Shown here piece after piece: positions 17,332-26,612 of a stretch of 56,007 nucleotides of DNA; position 1 is the stretch's first letter, and every line of letters starts with the position of its first letter. The notes beneath the pieces were generated by a model. The model was not told where the DNA came from. It was given only the letters and a program-made list of their open reading frames with translations, and did not search any database. A program made the translations under genes and the position numbers. Origin of the DNA: Ruminococcaceae bacterium UBA3329 (GTDB lineage Bacteria > Bacillota > Clostridia > Oscillospirales > Acutalibacteraceae); NCBI GenBank assembly GCA_002361875.1, contig DERX01000013.1:1-56007 (forward strand), given 5' to 3'.

Positions 17332-19776
17332 TCATATTATGTCCTCGGGATTCATATCCGCAAAGGCACTTATTTCTTTATTGTTTTTCAAAAAATCTTT
17401 CAAGAGTACGCTTATCATATCACGCAGTCTTTTAGTATTTTTACACTTAATTATAATTCTTACCCTGTATTTACCGTTAATTTTTGCAATTTTCGGAATA
17501 GCAGGACCGAGTACAATTATATTTTGTTCGGAATATTGCTCCGAATGTAAAGCTTTTAAATCATTTAAAAATTTGCATGCGGCTTTCATTGTGAGCGTTT
17601 CGGATTCACCCGAAAAACCTATAACACATATATCGCAAAACGGCGGATAAACCATTTGCTTACGAATCGGCAATTCCACATTGTAAAACGCTTCATAATC
17701 CTGCGATTTGGCAAAATCTATAACCTCATTTTCAACGAAATCGGTTTGAATAAAAGCCTTTCCGGGACTGTCGCCCCTGCCGCTTCGCCCGACAACCTGC
17801 GTAACCAAATCAAACGCCCGTTCCATAGCCTTGTAATCGTCATTATAAAGCATTTGGTCAATGCAAAGAACGCCTACAAGCGTAACATTCGGAAAATCAA
17901 GCCCCTTTGAGACCATTTGAGTGCCGATTAAAATGTCATATTCATTTTTGGCGAATGCTTTGAATTTATCTTCGTACGAATACCGTGACACTGTTGTGTC
18001 TGCATCCATTCTAAGCACTCTTGCAGAGGGGACAATTTCAGCGAGCTGTTCTTCAAGCCTTTGTGTGCCTGAACCCTTAAAGCTCAATGTGTCGTTTCCG
18101 CAATTTGAGCATTTTTTTGTGAACGGCACCGAATAACCGCAATAGTGGCACATAAGGCGACCGTTTTTAATGTGGTAAGTCAGCGAAATACTGCAGTTTG
18201 GACAGGAAGCTACCGTTCCGCACTCGGTACAGCGGGCAAAGGTGTTGTACCCCCGCCTGTTTAAAAGCAAAATTGACTGCTTACCGTTTTCAAAATTATC
18301 TTTAATAGCATCGGAAAGACGGTTACTGATATTGTCAGTCGCCATATCCGAATTATATGTTGTGTCAACAGCCTCAACGCTTGGCAGAACAGCATTTCCG
18401 TATCTGTTTTTCAGCGTAAAAAGTGAATAAATGCCTGTTTGCGCTTTTGTATATGTGTCAAAAGACGGTGTTGCAGAGGAAAGCAATAAAAGTCCGTTAT
18501 GCTTACCTATTCTGTAAGCAGCAACATCCTTGGCGCTGTAACGAGGAGTCATTTCGGATTTATATGTATGCTCCTGCTCCTCGTCAATAATTATTAAGCC
18601 AATACTTTCAAACGGAGCAAAAACGGCGGAGCGTGTGCCGACTGCAATTTGCGCCTCTCCTCTTTTGACACGTTTCCATTCGTCAAGCCGTTCACCCAAT
18701 GACAGTGCGCTGTGAAAAACAGCAACCTTGTCGGAATAACGGTTATAAAAAAGTGAAATAAACTGCGGTGTTAAAGATATTTCGGGAATCATTACAATTA
18801 TTCCCTTGTCATCCTTCATCGCCTCGTCAATAAGCTTTAAATAAACCTGCGTTTTTCCGCTCCCCGTCACGCCGAACAGCAGCGCACCCTCCGCTTTTTC
18901 GGAATTGTAAAGCTTCTTTAAACCTTCAAAAGCTGTATTCTGTTCATTGGACAGGACAATCTCGCTGTTATCTTTATCCATAATACTCGTTTTAACGGAG
19001 CGGTAAACCTCACGGTCATAGGTTTCGATTATGCCTTTTGATTCAAGACCTGTTACTACCGTTGCAGAAACGCCCGCATAATAGCAAAGCTCTTTAACGG
19101 ACAAAGTTTGAAACTCCTCAAGCACATTAATTACGCTTTTTTGTTTTTGGGTAATTTTCAGAGTATTTAAATCAATCTCGTCAGATATTAACTTAACCAT
19201 TTTTAGAACGGCGTCATTTACTCTGCGTTTTGATTCGGTATTCCTAAAAAGTTTACCAGAAATAAACATTTTATCCAAAATATCCAAGCATTTTTGCAGT
19301 TTACATTCCTTTATAACTGTTTCATCCTTAAGAAAACGGTTTTTAGCAAGCAAAAATTCATATACTGACTTTTCGGTTTCGTCGGAAAAATCTCCGTTAT
19401 AATCAGGGTCAGCCGCATAAGACACGGTAATTTTTGTTGAATAACCTATGGGCAAAAACTGCTTGCACGCATCAAAATAAGTGCAAAAGGTCTGCTCACG
19501 GACAAAATTTGCCGACAAGAGCATCTCTTGGGTTAAAAGCGGTTCTAAATCAAGAACACCGCTCACTTGCTTTATTTTCGGTGAAATTTTCTTTTCTTTT
19601 CTAACGGAAAAAACCATTCCTATACGCTTTTTTGAACCGTTTCCGAAAGGAACAAACACACGAACACCGGGCTTTACCGACGGAATTAAAAAATCGGGCA
19701 CGGAATAATCAAACAGCATATCAAAGGAATATGCCGTATTTTCAACAGCAACCTTTGCTATGGTAAAAAGATTCAT
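17332..19776 (-). CDS. priA: Primosomal protein N', replication restart helicase PriA
   Basis: An 814-residue 3'-5' helicase that reloads the replisome at stalled forks. N-terminal DNA-binding domain (about 1-200); Walker A GVTGSGKTQVYL; Walker B DEEQ; a zinc-binding insert with four CxxC pairs (CTECG, CPNC, CHYCG, CSNCG); and the helicase motif QVVGRSGRG. GGGGGCGGAGT precedes the ATG at 19776. The dfp (coaBC) gene that normally separates rpoZ and priA is absent. Confidence 0.96.
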   Translation of the reverse strand: MNLFTIAKVAVENTAYSFDMLFDYSVPDFLIPSVKPGVRVFVPFGNGSKKRIGMVFSVRKEKKISPKIKQVSGVLDLEPLLTQEMLLSANFVREQTFCTYFDACKQFLPIGYSTKITVSYAADPDYNGDFSDETEKSVYEFLLAKNRFLKDETVIKECKLQKCLDILDKMFISGKLFRNTESKRRVNDAVLKMVKLISDEIDLNTLKITQKQKSVINVLEEFQTLSVKELCYYAGVSATVVTGLESKGIIETYDREVYRSVKTSIMDKDNSEIVLSNEQNTAFEGLKKLYNSEKAEGALLFGVTGSGKTQVYLKLIDEAMKDDKGIIVMIPEISLTPQFISLFYNRYSDKVAVFHSALSLGERLDEWKRVKRGEAQIAVGTRSAVFAPFESIGLIIIDEEQEHTYKSEMTPRYSAKDVAAYRIGKHNGLLLLSSATPSFDTYTKAQTGIYSLFTLKNRYGNAVLPSVEAVDTTYNSDMATDNISNRLSDAIKDNFENGKQSILLLNRRGYNTFARCTECGTVASCPNCSISLTYHIKNGRLMCHYCGYSVPFTKKCSNCGNDTLSFKGSGTQRLEEQLAEIVPSARVLRMDADTTVSRYSYEDKFKAFAKNEYDILIGTQMVSKGLDFPNVTLVGVLCIDQMLYNDDYKAMERAFDLVTQVVGRSGRGDSPGKAFIQTDFVENEVIDFAKSQDYEAFYNVELPIRKQMVYPPFCDICVIGFSGESETLTMKAACKFLNDLKALHSEQYSEQNIIVLGPAIPKIAKINGKYRVRIIIKCKNTKRLRDMISVLLKDFLKNNKEISAFADMNPEDII

Positions 19777-19813
19777 ACTCCGCCCCCTTTTGTATTTTAT
19801 TTAATTGTAAAAA

Positions 19814-20017
19814 TTACTTTATTTCGTCCGGCTCAATAATTTCAATTTTGCCTTCAATGATTTCATTAAGTGCAAGGCTTACGGGCTTTTCCTCAAGAAT
19901 AATGCCGTCTTCCTCAGCCTCTGCGGATATTTCTCTTGCTCTTTTTGCTGTTGCCGCAACAAGAGAATATCTGCTTTCATACTTTTCAAGTACCTTTGTT
20001 AAATCGGGATTAAACAT
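19814..20017 (-). CDS. rpoZ: RNA polymerase omega subunit
   Basis: A 67-residue subunit that helps assemble RNA polymerase. The sequence has the short omega form: NPDLTKVLEKYESRYSLV near the start, AAKRAREI helix and LNEIIEGKI at the end. It overlaps the gmk stop by 8 bp, as in other Firmicutes. Confidence 0.92.
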   Translation of the reverse strand: MFNPDLTKVLEKYESRYSLVAATAKRAREISAEAEEDGIILEEKPVSLALNEIIEGKIEIIEPDEIK

Positions 20018-20624
20018 TTTTAATTACCTCACTAATTTTAGATTTCATTCTTTTATATGTAAAATTTAATGCTTTAATAATACTTAAAACATTATTTGAC
20101 GCCTTGTCAAGATCGTCGTTAACAACAACGAAGTCATAATCCGCACTGCGCAGAATTTCATTTTTTGCAATTTCAAGGCGGCGGTTAATATCGTCCTCGC
20201 TTTCAGTAGCTCTTCTGCGGATTCGGTCTTCGAGAACCTGCATTGACGGCGGTAAAAGGAAGATTGAAAGAGCATCGGGATACAGCTCACGGATTTTCTG
20301 CGCACCCTTAACCTCAATTTTCAAAATTACGGTTTTACCCTCTTTAAGCCACCTGTCAACAGGTGCTTTCGGTGTGCCGTAAATATTTTCGCCGTACTGT
20401 GCATATTCAAGCACCTGACCGTCCTTAATCATTTGTGAAAATTCTTCTTTTGTGATGAAATAATAGTCCTCACCGTCGGTTTCGCCTGAGCGCTTTTCAC
20501 GGGTAGTAAGAGAAACGGAGCGCTGAAGCTTTTCGTCTTTACTGAGGATTATATCAAGCACTGTGTCTTTTCCAACACCCGACGGGCCTGAAAAAAGCAC
20601 AAGCATACCCTCACTGTTCTGCAT
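20010..20624 (-). CDS. gmk: Guanylate kinase
   Basis: A 204-residue kinase that makes GDP from GMP. Walker A is FSGPSGVGKDTV near the start; SLTTREKRSGE and DGEDYYFI bind GMP; the lid IRRRATESEDDINRRL is typical. The start is ATG 20624 (MQNSEGML), with GGGGGACGAG upstream; the preceding remA stop overlaps by 14 bp. Confidence 0.96.
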   Translation of the reverse strand: MQNSEGMLVLFSGPSGVGKDTVLDIILSKDEKLQRSVSLTTREKRSGETDGEDYYFITKEEFSQMIKDGQVLEYAQYGENIYGTPKAPVDRWLKEGKTVILKIEVKGAQKIRELYPDALSIFLLPPSMQVLEDRIRRRATESEDDINRRLEIAKNEILRSADYDFVVVNDDLDKASNNVLSIIKALNFTYKRMKSKISEVIKNV

Positions 20625-20877
20625 AACTCTCGTCCCCCTCTGCAATATTGTCCGAACGGTTTAAAATCGTTTCGGGTTTTAAGTAAGATGAAACAATGTG
20701 GTCGCTGTCCATAACTATAACCGAATGGGTTTTTCGCCCCTGCGTTGCATCTATGAGCATATTATTCTCTTTTGCTCTTGCTATAATTCGCTTTGAAGGA
20801 GCGGAATCAATTGAAATAACAGCAACAACACGGTCAGCGTTTATTGCGTTGCCGAAACCTACATTTATAAGCTTCAT
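20611..20877 (-). CDS. remA: Biofilm/matrix regulator RemA (DUF370)
   Basis: An 88-residue DNA-binding protein that in B. subtilis activates matrix and osmoprotection genes. MKLINVGFGNAINADRV at the start and the ATQGRKTHSVIVMDSDH core are diagnostic. The start is ATG 20877. A 96-bp gap separates it from yicC; it leads the remA-gmk-rpoZ run. Confidence 0.93.
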   Translation of the reverse strand: MKLINVGFGNAINADRVVAVISIDSAPSKRIIARAKENNMLIDATQGRKTHSVIVMDSDHIVSSYLKPETILNRSDNIAEGDESYAEQ

Positions 20878-20973
20878 AATTATCGCCATGCGATACAGAA
20901 TCCGCACGAAACGCCGTAAAAACCGGCTTTGTGTGCACGGTATCGTCCCTTTCTTTATATTTTCACACTACTG

Positions 20974-21858
20974 TCACTCTATATTTTGGATTTGTTCACG
21001 GATTTTCTCAATTTCAGCCTTAATGTCTATAACGCATCTTGCAATTTCGACATCCTGTGCTTTAGAGCCTATGGTATTTGCCTCTCTGTTCATTTCCTGA
21101 ACAAGAAAATCGACTTTTCTGCCTATCGGCTCGTTGCAATCCATAAATTCGGAAAGCTGCGCTATATGGCTTCTCAAACGCACTGTTTCCTCGGCAACAG
21201 CCACTTTATCAGCAAAAATTGCGCACTCTGCGGCAATTCGCTGCTCGTCAATATGAATATCCGAAAGGAATTCGTTAATTCGTTCAAGGAGCTTGCTGTT
21301 ATACTCTTTAACGGTTTCAGGCGAACGCTGTTCAATGAAAGCAACCTTTGAGAGAATGAAATCGGCTCTTGAAAGAACATCACTGCGCATTTTCTCGCCC
21401 TCGGTTTCACGCATTGCAATGAATTTTTCCGTAGCCGTTTTTGCAACCGTGCTGACGCTTTCCCAAACCTCGTCCTCATCGACAGCCTTTTTGCGTACTG
21501 AAAAAAGGTCGGGGGTTCTTGCAAGCGCACTGAAAACATATGAGTCCTTAATGTCAAGGTCAAATTTGTCCTCCATAACGCTGTAAGCCTTTAAATATTC
21601 CTCAGCCAGTTTTTCGTCTAAAACGACTTCACTTTCAGTTTCACCGATATTTTCAATTGAAACATAACATTCAATTTTACCTCTTGAAACCAAAGAGCCA
21701 ATCAAATTTTTAAGCTTGTCCTCCAAAAAGCCATAGCTTCTCGGCACACGGGAAGAAAATTCAAAATACCTGTGATTCACACTTTTTAATTCAACCGTAA
21801 CATTGTACGAACCAACAGTATCCTGTGCTCTGCCGTAGCCTGTCATACTTCTTATCAT
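20974..21858 (-). CDS. yicC: YicC-family putative endoribonuclease
   Basis: A 294-residue protein. The start MIRSMTGYGRAQ and NHRYFEFSSRVPR are the family signature, and the C-terminal DUF1732 end shows GRKVDFLVQEMNREANTIGSKAQD. YicC of E. coli is described as a ring-shaped endoribonuclease affecting small RNA turnover. In Bacillus it also precedes remA. Start ATG at 21858. Confidence 0.93.
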   Translation of the reverse strand: MIRSMTGYGRAQDTVGSYNVTVELKSVNHRYFEFSSRVPRSYGFLEDKLKNLIGSLVSRGKIECYVSIENIGETESEVVLDEKLAEEYLKAYSVMEDKFDLDIKDSYVFSALARTPDLFSVRKKAVDEDEVWESVSTVAKTATEKFIAMRETEGEKMRSDVLSRADFILSKVAFIEQRSPETVKEYNSKLLERINEFLSDIHIDEQRIAAECAIFADKVAVAEETVRLRSHIAQLSEFMDCNEPIGRKVDFLVQEMNREANTIGSKAQDVEIARCVIDIKAEIEKIREQIQNIE

Positions 21859-21860
21859 TT

Positions 21861-22250
21861 TTATTCAACTCCAGAGTGTTTGCAGCAACTTCCCTTTAAA
21901 AGAGTAGGTATGTCGCCGCTGTAAATAGCGTTATTTTCTTCAAAGCCCAAAAGCAATAAAACGCTTTTGATTCTTTCATCCTCGCAATACGCCATATAAG
22001 CGTTTCTGTTCGCGCAAAAATTTAATGCCGCACGAATAAAGCCTTCAACCGAAAGAGCATCTGAAATATCGCAGTCCAAAGACGAAATATAACACTTTGT
22101 GCCTGATATTTTCATAAAAATTTTGCCGATTGAATTTCCGTCACGATTTAAACCGACATATCCGCCGTAAACATAATTTTCATCGGTATTTTCATTCGGA
22201 AAAAGCTTTTTTATCTCATTTAATTCCGTAACAGGTTTATAGTATACCAT
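21861..22250 (-). CDS. Small GNAT-like protein (uncertain)
   Basis: A 129-residue protein. The YGGYVGLNRDGNSIGKIF beta strand, the ALNFCANRNAYMAYCED helix and the LLLLGFEE end are like the second half of an N-acetyltransferase fold, but the acetyl-CoA binding loop is not clear. It might be a degenerate or non-enzymatic acetyltransferase. It starts 4 bp after the rluB stop. I would not name a substrate. Confidence 0.5.
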   Translation of the reverse strand: MVYYKPVTELNEIKKLFPNENTDENYVYGGYVGLNRDGNSIGKIFMKISGTKCYISSLDCDISDALSVEGFIRAALNFCANRNAYMAYCEDERIKSVLLLLGFEENNAIYSGDIPTLLKGSCCKHSGVE

Positions 22251-22254
22251 AAAA

Positions 22255-22995
22255 TCATTTCTTTCTGTCAAGGGAAGCAGCAGTCATCAGCTTGTGCACC
22301 TCTTCATCGGTAAGATTGCGCCAATCGCCCGCCTTTAACATTCCAAGCTTAACAGAGCCAATCTGCGTTCTTTTAAGGCGAGCAACCTCAAGACCTAACG
22401 CTTCACACATTTTTCTGATTTGGCGGTTTCTGCCCTCGTAAATAATTATTTCAATAACAACTCTGCCCTCGGCACGGTCAAGAATGTGTACCTCTGACGG
22501 CATTGTCATTCTGCCGTCAATTTCTATACCGGTTGTAAGGGCAGTAATCTGCTCTTCGTTTATTGACGGTCTTATTGTAACTCGATAAGTCTTTGGAACA
22601 TGCTTTGTTGGGTGGGTCATTGCATTTGCAAATTCACCGTCGTCAGTCATTAACAGAAGTCCTTCCGAATCACGGTCTAATCTTCCGACAGGGTAAATTC
22701 TCGTTCCAACATCTTCAACTAACTGTGCAACACATTTTCTACCCATTTCATCGTTAAGAGTTGTAATATACCCACGGGGTTTGTGAAGCATAATATAAGT
22801 TTTTCTTTTAGTTTTTATTATCTTTTTGCCTGCGACAACAACTGTATCTTTACCGGGTGTTACCTTGTCTCCTATCGACGCAGGTTTTCCGTTAACCTTA
22901 ACCCTGCCTGCCGCAATAAGCTCTTCAGCCTTTCTGCGTGATGCAACTCCGCACTCGGAAAGATATTTTTGAAGTCTTACCTGTAAATCTGCCAT
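22255..22995 (-). CDS. rluB: 23S rRNA pseudouridine synthase RluB family
   Basis: A 246-residue enzyme. An S4 RNA-binding domain (LQKYLSECGVASRRKAEELI, about 8-27) leads into the catalytic domain with GRLDRDSEGLLLMTDDGEF (catalytic Asp), typical of RluB/RsuA. It isomerises uridines in 23S rRNA. It starts 3 bp after the carboxypeptidase stop. Confidence 0.93.
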   Translation of the reverse strand: MADLQVRLQKYLSECGVASRRKAEELIAAGRVKVNGKPASIGDKVTPGKDTVVVAGKKIIKTKRKTYIMLHKPRGYITTLNDEMGRKCVAQLVEDVGTRIYPVGRLDRDSEGLLLMTDDGEFANAMTHPTKHVPKTYRVTIRPSINEEQITALTTGIEIDGRMTMPSEVHILDRAEGRVVIEIIIYEGRNRQIRKMCEALGLEVARLKRTQIGSVKLGMLKAGDWRNLTDEEVHKLMTAASLDRKK

Positions 22996-22997
22996 TA

Positions 22998-24071
22998 TTA
23001 CTCCTTTAAGGGAACATCTTTTTCGGCAACTAAACCGACTGATTTAAACAGTTTGCCGTCTGTGTAAAAATCCACACGCCCAACGCTTTCGCCTTTCAAA
23101 ATAGGCGCATATTCAAACTGCTTTATATAAATTTTGTATGTATATGACAACGGTTTTTCTAAATAAGTATAATCCGTGTTCTCTGCAAAAGCTACAGAAA
23201 CGGCGTCTTCTTTTCCGCCGACTACCTTTAACTTCGGCATGTCTGTACCGCAGGAAAGCGACATAGCTTTAGCAAGCGGAACGCAATATTCATACAGCTT
23301 TTGATGGTCATCCCAATCGTTGGGTGCCGACAAAGTAACCGCAATTAAGGTTTTGCCGTCACGCTTTATTGCCGACACCAAACACCTGCCGCTCTTTTTT
23401 GTAAAACCTGTTTTAATGCCAATATAATCTTCGGAAAACGAAAGCAGTTTATTGTGATTTGAAAGCACCCGTCTGTAAGGCGGTGAGCCATAAAAAGCCT
23501 TAACGCTTTTTGCCGAGCAAATATTAAGAAAAGCAGGATTTTTAACAGCTTCGGCACCCAAAAGTGCCATATCATACGCTGTTGAATAATGATTTTCAGC
23601 GTCAAGACCCGACGGCGTCACAAAATTAGTATTATTCATACCGATTTGCTTCGCCCGTTCATTCATCAGCTTTGAAAAAGGCTCTATACCGCCCGAAATT
23701 AAATAAGCCGTTGCATTTGCGGCATCGTTTCCCGAGCAAATCAGCATACCTTTAACAAGCGACATCATCGAAACGCTGTCGCCGCCCCGAAGCCCCATTG
23801 AAGTGCCTTCAACCTTAACCATTTCATCGGTAACGGTTATCATTTTTTCATCGGCACCGTTTTCAAGCGCTAAAAGGGCAGTCATTATTTTGGTAGTACT
23901 TGCCATAGGAAGCCGCACATCGGAATTTTTGGAATACACAATTTCGCCGCTGTCGGCACAGATAACCGCAGCCGCCTTCGCAGAAACCGACGGCTCGGCA
24001 AAGGACGGCACGGTAAATACCGTAATCAAAAGAATTACAGTTATAAGTAAAATTATCTTTCTCAAAACCAT
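22998..24071 (-). CDS. dacF: D-alanyl-D-alanine carboxypeptidase (DacF-type)
   Basis: A 357-residue penicillin-binding protein that trims peptidoglycan stem peptides. A signal peptide (VLRKIILLITV...PSFA) precedes the catalytic domain with SxxK (STTK), SGN and KTG (GIKTGFTKKSG); the C-terminal part forms the PBP5-like beta domain. No C-terminal anchor helix is apparent. Start is ambiguous: ATG 24071 is used, though TTG 24065 with GGTG six bases upstream is also reasonable. In a sporulating cell a DacF-type enzyme would act on cortex or wall; this is inferred. Confidence 0.9.
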   Translation of the reverse strand: MVLRKIILLITVILLITVFTVPSFAEPSVSAKAAAVICADSGEIVYSKNSDVRLPMASTTKIMTALLALENGADEKMITVTDEMVKVEGTSMGLRGGDSVSMMSLVKGMLICSGNDAANATAYLISGGIEPFSKLMNERAKQIGMNNTNFVTPSGLDAENHYSTAYDMALLGAEAVKNPAFLNICSAKSVKAFYGSPPYRRVLSNHNKLLSFSEDYIGIKTGFTKKSGRCLVSAIKRDGKTLIAVTLSAPNDWDDHQKLYEYCVPLAKAMSLSCGTDMPKLKVVGGKEDAVSVAFAENTDYTYLEKPLSYTYKIYIKQFEYAPILKGESVGRVDFYTDGKLFKSVGLVAEKDVPLKE

Positions 24072-24114
24072 CACCAAAAAATACTATGCTTTTTTGTGTG
24101 ATTTGAGAATAATA

Positions 24115-24567
24115 TTATTCAGCACCCTCGATTACATTCTCTTCAGCTGTAACCGCAATGTCAGCAACCGCCTTGTCAAAGGCTTTGTCCATTTTTGCTT
24201 TGTTAACAGCAACATTAACTTTATCAAACATTTCGGGAACAAGGCTTACAAGACGCTCTGCTGCATTGTCAAACGCAGTAATGTGTTTGATTTCAACATT
24301 TCCGTACTTATCTACTACAAGGAAAGCAACAGGAGTAATTGTTACGCCTGCTCCGCCGCCGCCGCCGAAAATCTCCTGATTTGATTTTGATGGGAAATCG
24401 GAACCGCCAGAAGCAAAGCCGTATGTAACCTTTGAAACGGGAATAATCGTAACGCCGCCCTGAACAGAAATCGGCTCGCCGATTATTGTGCTTACATTAA
24501 CAAGATCTTTAACCTTTTCAATGGTATTTTCAAGAATACCAGCCGCAGATGATGATTTATCTTTCAT
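24115..24567 (-). CDS. ytfJ: YtfJ/GerW-family spore protein
   Basis: A 150-residue soluble protein of the GerW (YtfJ) family. Typical parts are the helix KVKDLVNVSTIIGEP, GGVTIIPVSKVTYGFASGGSDF, a Gly-rich loop (GGGGGAGVTITPVAFLVV) and a charged helical C-terminus. In Bacillus it is expressed during sporulation and linked to germination. AGGCGGTGC precedes ATG 24567, which overlaps the DUF2953 stop by 11 bp; in B. subtilis the two genes (ytfI-ytfJ) are also adjacent. Confidence 0.9.
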   Translation of the reverse strand: MKDKSSSAAGILENTIEKVKDLVNVSTIIGEPISVQGGVTIIPVSKVTYGFASGGSDFPSKSNQEIFGGGGGAGVTITPVAFLVVDKYGNVEIKHITAFDNAAERLVSLVPEMFDKVNVAVNKAKMDKAFDKAVADIAVTAEENVIEGAE

Positions 24568-25255
24568 CAATAGCACCGCCTTTATCAGAATTTTTATTTT
24601 TATTGTTTTTAATTCCCATAAGGAATTTAATACCTACTTTAAATATGAGCCTTACCGCCAGAACAACCACTGCGTTAGTAAAGAAAATCGGTCTTACGCT
24701 GAGCTTAAATGAAAATTCAGCAGAATTTGAAGAAGCAAGATAGTCAGGCTCAACAATTGCGTTATATTTTTTCACAGGGAGAGTTGAACAGATAAAAGAT
24801 AGCGCAGGGAATACTCTTTGGCAGACTCTGCCGTACTGAATAGCAGTCGCGGCAGCATCTCCGTTTACACAAACGGTCATATTAAGGAAAAATTCTCTTA
24901 AAACAAGATGTTTTCTGAACGAATTCAACATTCTGCCGAGTGAATATGCGGCATTGTTTATAAGCTCTATTACACCGTCAAAGCCCTTGTTTTTATAAAA
25001 TGTTATAAAAATATTGTCTTTCTTTTCGGTTGGCTTTTTGTCCTCGGGGGCTTCTTCGGCAGGCTTTTCTTCTTTTTCCTTCTTATCTTTTTTAGACTTC
25101 TCTTTCTTTTCCCACGGGAAAATTTTAAATTTCAGAAACAGCCAAGACACCGTCATATAAAATTCATCGGTATAGTCCCCGCTAACGGTAATTCTTATGC
25201 TTAAAAGCAATACAAAAAATGCAATAATTCCAAAGATTATGTAAAGTGCAGTCAA
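24557..25255 (-). CDS. ytfI: DUF2953 membrane protein (YtfI-like)
   Basis: A 232-residue protein. One N-terminal membrane segment (about 3-23), a Lys/Glu-rich cytosolic-type stretch (about 50-85, many KKEKS), then a domain with ATAIQYGRVCQ and IVEPDY and a C-terminal hydrophobic tail. This matches the DUF2953 family next to ytfJ. Function is unknown, probably sporulation. The TTG at 25255 is used as start, because GGGAGGTGA is spaced seven bases from it. Confidence 0.75.
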   Translation of the reverse strand: MTALYIIFGIIAFFVLLLSIRITVSGDYTDEFYMTVSWLFLKFKIFPWEKKEKSKKDKKEKEEKPAEEAPEDKKPTEKKDNIFITFYKNKGFDGVIELINNAAYSLGRMLNSFRKHLVLREFFLNMTVCVNGDAAATAIQYGRVCQRVFPALSFICSTLPVKKYNAIVEPDYLASSNSAEFSFKLSVRPIFFTNAVVVLAVRLIFKVGIKFLMGIKNNKNKNSDKGGAIDER

Positions 25256-25288
25256 CTCATCACCTCCCAAAATATGTAAAATTATATT

Positions 25289-25858
25289 TTATTCAGCAGT
25301 TTCCTGCTCATCATTATTCTGCGTGCTTTCATCCGCCTGTTCCTGCTCGTTTGCAGGCAACGGCGGTAATTCATCAAGAGAAGAAATACCGAATACTCTT
25401 AAGAATTCGGGTGTTGTGCCGTAAAGAAGCGGTCTGCCCGGCAAATCAAGCCTTCCGCGCTCTTCTATAAGCTTTTTCTGGCAAAGAGTTGCTATAACAC
25501 CCGAACAGTCAACACCCCTCACCTGCTCAACAAAGGATTTTGTAACAGGCTGATTGTATGCAATAACCGCCAAAACCTCAAATGCTGCCCCCGAAAGAGG
25601 AGTATTTTTTCGCAATTCAAGAAAATCTCTTATTATCTCCGCATATTCGGTTCTGCTTGAAAGCTGATATTTGTCGCCAAGCTTTAAAAGGCAAATACCT
25701 CTGCCCCGTTCGTCCAGCTCCGCCTCAAGATTATATAAAATACGTTCTGCAAGTTCAGGCTCAATATCAAACACATCAGCTATTTTTTGCAGTTCAACAG
25801 GCTCACCTGCTGCAAAAAGCACAGCTTCAACAGCGGATTGAATTTTGCTTGCTTTCAT
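25289..25858 (-). CDS. scpB: Segregation and condensation protein ScpB
   Basis: A 189-residue kleisin-partner that binds SMC-ScpA. It contains two winged-helix domains (SAVEAVLFAAGEPVELQKIAD start; NTPLSGAAFEVLAVIAYNQPVT in the second), then an acidic low-complexity tail rich in E and Q. It begins at ATG 25858 in an ATGA overlap with the scpA stop, a typical coupled pair. Confidence 0.95.
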   Translation of the reverse strand: MKASKIQSAVEAVLFAAGEPVELQKIADVFDIEPELAERILYNLEAELDERGRGICLLKLGDKYQLSSRTEYAEIIRDFLELRKNTPLSGAAFEVLAVIAYNQPVTKSFVEQVRGVDCSGVIATLCQKKLIEERGRLDLPGRPLLYGTTPEFLRVFGISSLDELPPLPANEQEQADESTQNNDEQETAE

Positions 25859-26598
25859 TCGTTCCATTCCTCGCTAACCTCACCTATTTTACTGTCTATA
25901 AGCTCAATTTCAGCGTTTTCGCCTTCACCCGAAACGGTAATCTTTTTCGATTTTGTAAGCTCCAAAAGAGCTAAAAAAGTAGCTACCATGTCAGAGCGTG
26001 ACGAGGCATCCGAAAATAAAGATTTAAACTTCGCTTTACTGCCTTTTGTTTTGAGTTTCGAAAAAATATTTGAAATTTTAGAGCCGACAGAAACAATTTT
26101 TTTAACAACAATTTCACGGAAAGCCTCAATAGGCGGCGGAAGAGCAACAAGCTTTTTACCTGCCGCAGAAATATAAGCACTGATAAGCTCCTCCGGCTCA
26201 TGTACCCGCCTATATGTTTGGTCAATATCCATTTTTATCGGTTCTCTGACAAAGCAGTCAAAACCGGGCGTATTTGTTTCGGAAAGCTTTTGAGCCATAA
26301 GCTTCATATCGCGGTATTCAATAAGCTCGCCCTGAAGCTCTTTTTTTAACTCTTCGGCTTCCGTGTAAACAGGAAGAAGAGAAACTGATTTCAAATAGAC
26401 AAGCCTCGCCGCCATTTCAAGGAAATCAGATGCAACATACATATCACTTTCCTGCATCTGTCTGACATAATCCACATATTGCTCAACAAGTGTTACTATG
26501 GGAATATCGTAAATATTCAGTTTGTGTTTTGAAATCAGGTGTAAAAGAAGGTCAAGCGGACCTTCAAATGCTTCTAATTTGTAGGATATTTTTTCCAT
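25855..26598 (-). CDS. scpA: Segregation and condensation protein ScpA
   Basis: A 247-residue kleisin that closes the SMC ring. The start (YKLEAFEGPLDLLLHLISKHKLNIYDIPI) is diagnostic and the C-terminal winged helix (about 200-247) has VATFLALLELTKSKKI. It sits after the site-2 protease gene and is coupled to scpB. Confidence 0.95.
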   Translation of the reverse strand: MEKISYKLEAFEGPLDLLLHLISKHKLNIYDIPIVTLVEQYVDYVRQMQESDMYVASDFLEMAARLVYLKSVSLLPVYTEAEELKKELQGELIEYRDMKLMAQKLSETNTPGFDCFVREPIKMDIDQTYRRVHEPEELISAYISAAGKKLVALPPPIEAFREIVVKKIVSVGSKISNIFSKLKTKGSKAKFKSLFSDASSRSDMVATFLALLELTKSKKITVSGEGENAEIELIDSKIGEVSEEWNE

Positions 26599-26612
26599 AA
26601 AACACCGATAAA

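Noticed and set aside
20878..20973. Possible leader peptide (GTG start, about 35 codons, AAAGGGACG upstream) before remA
   Set aside because: It overlaps the remA start out of frame and shows no His/Thr-type codon run or attenuator. Too weak to call without conservation data.
20974..21351. Cys-rich plus-strand ORF in the yicC region
   Set aside because: Antisense to yicC, no start signal, composition typical of opposite-strand shadow.
24158..24379. Plus-strand ORF of 73 codons with Pro-rich tail
   Set aside because: Antisense to the Gly-rich loop of YtfJ (GGC repeats read as GCC/CCG); no ribosome site.
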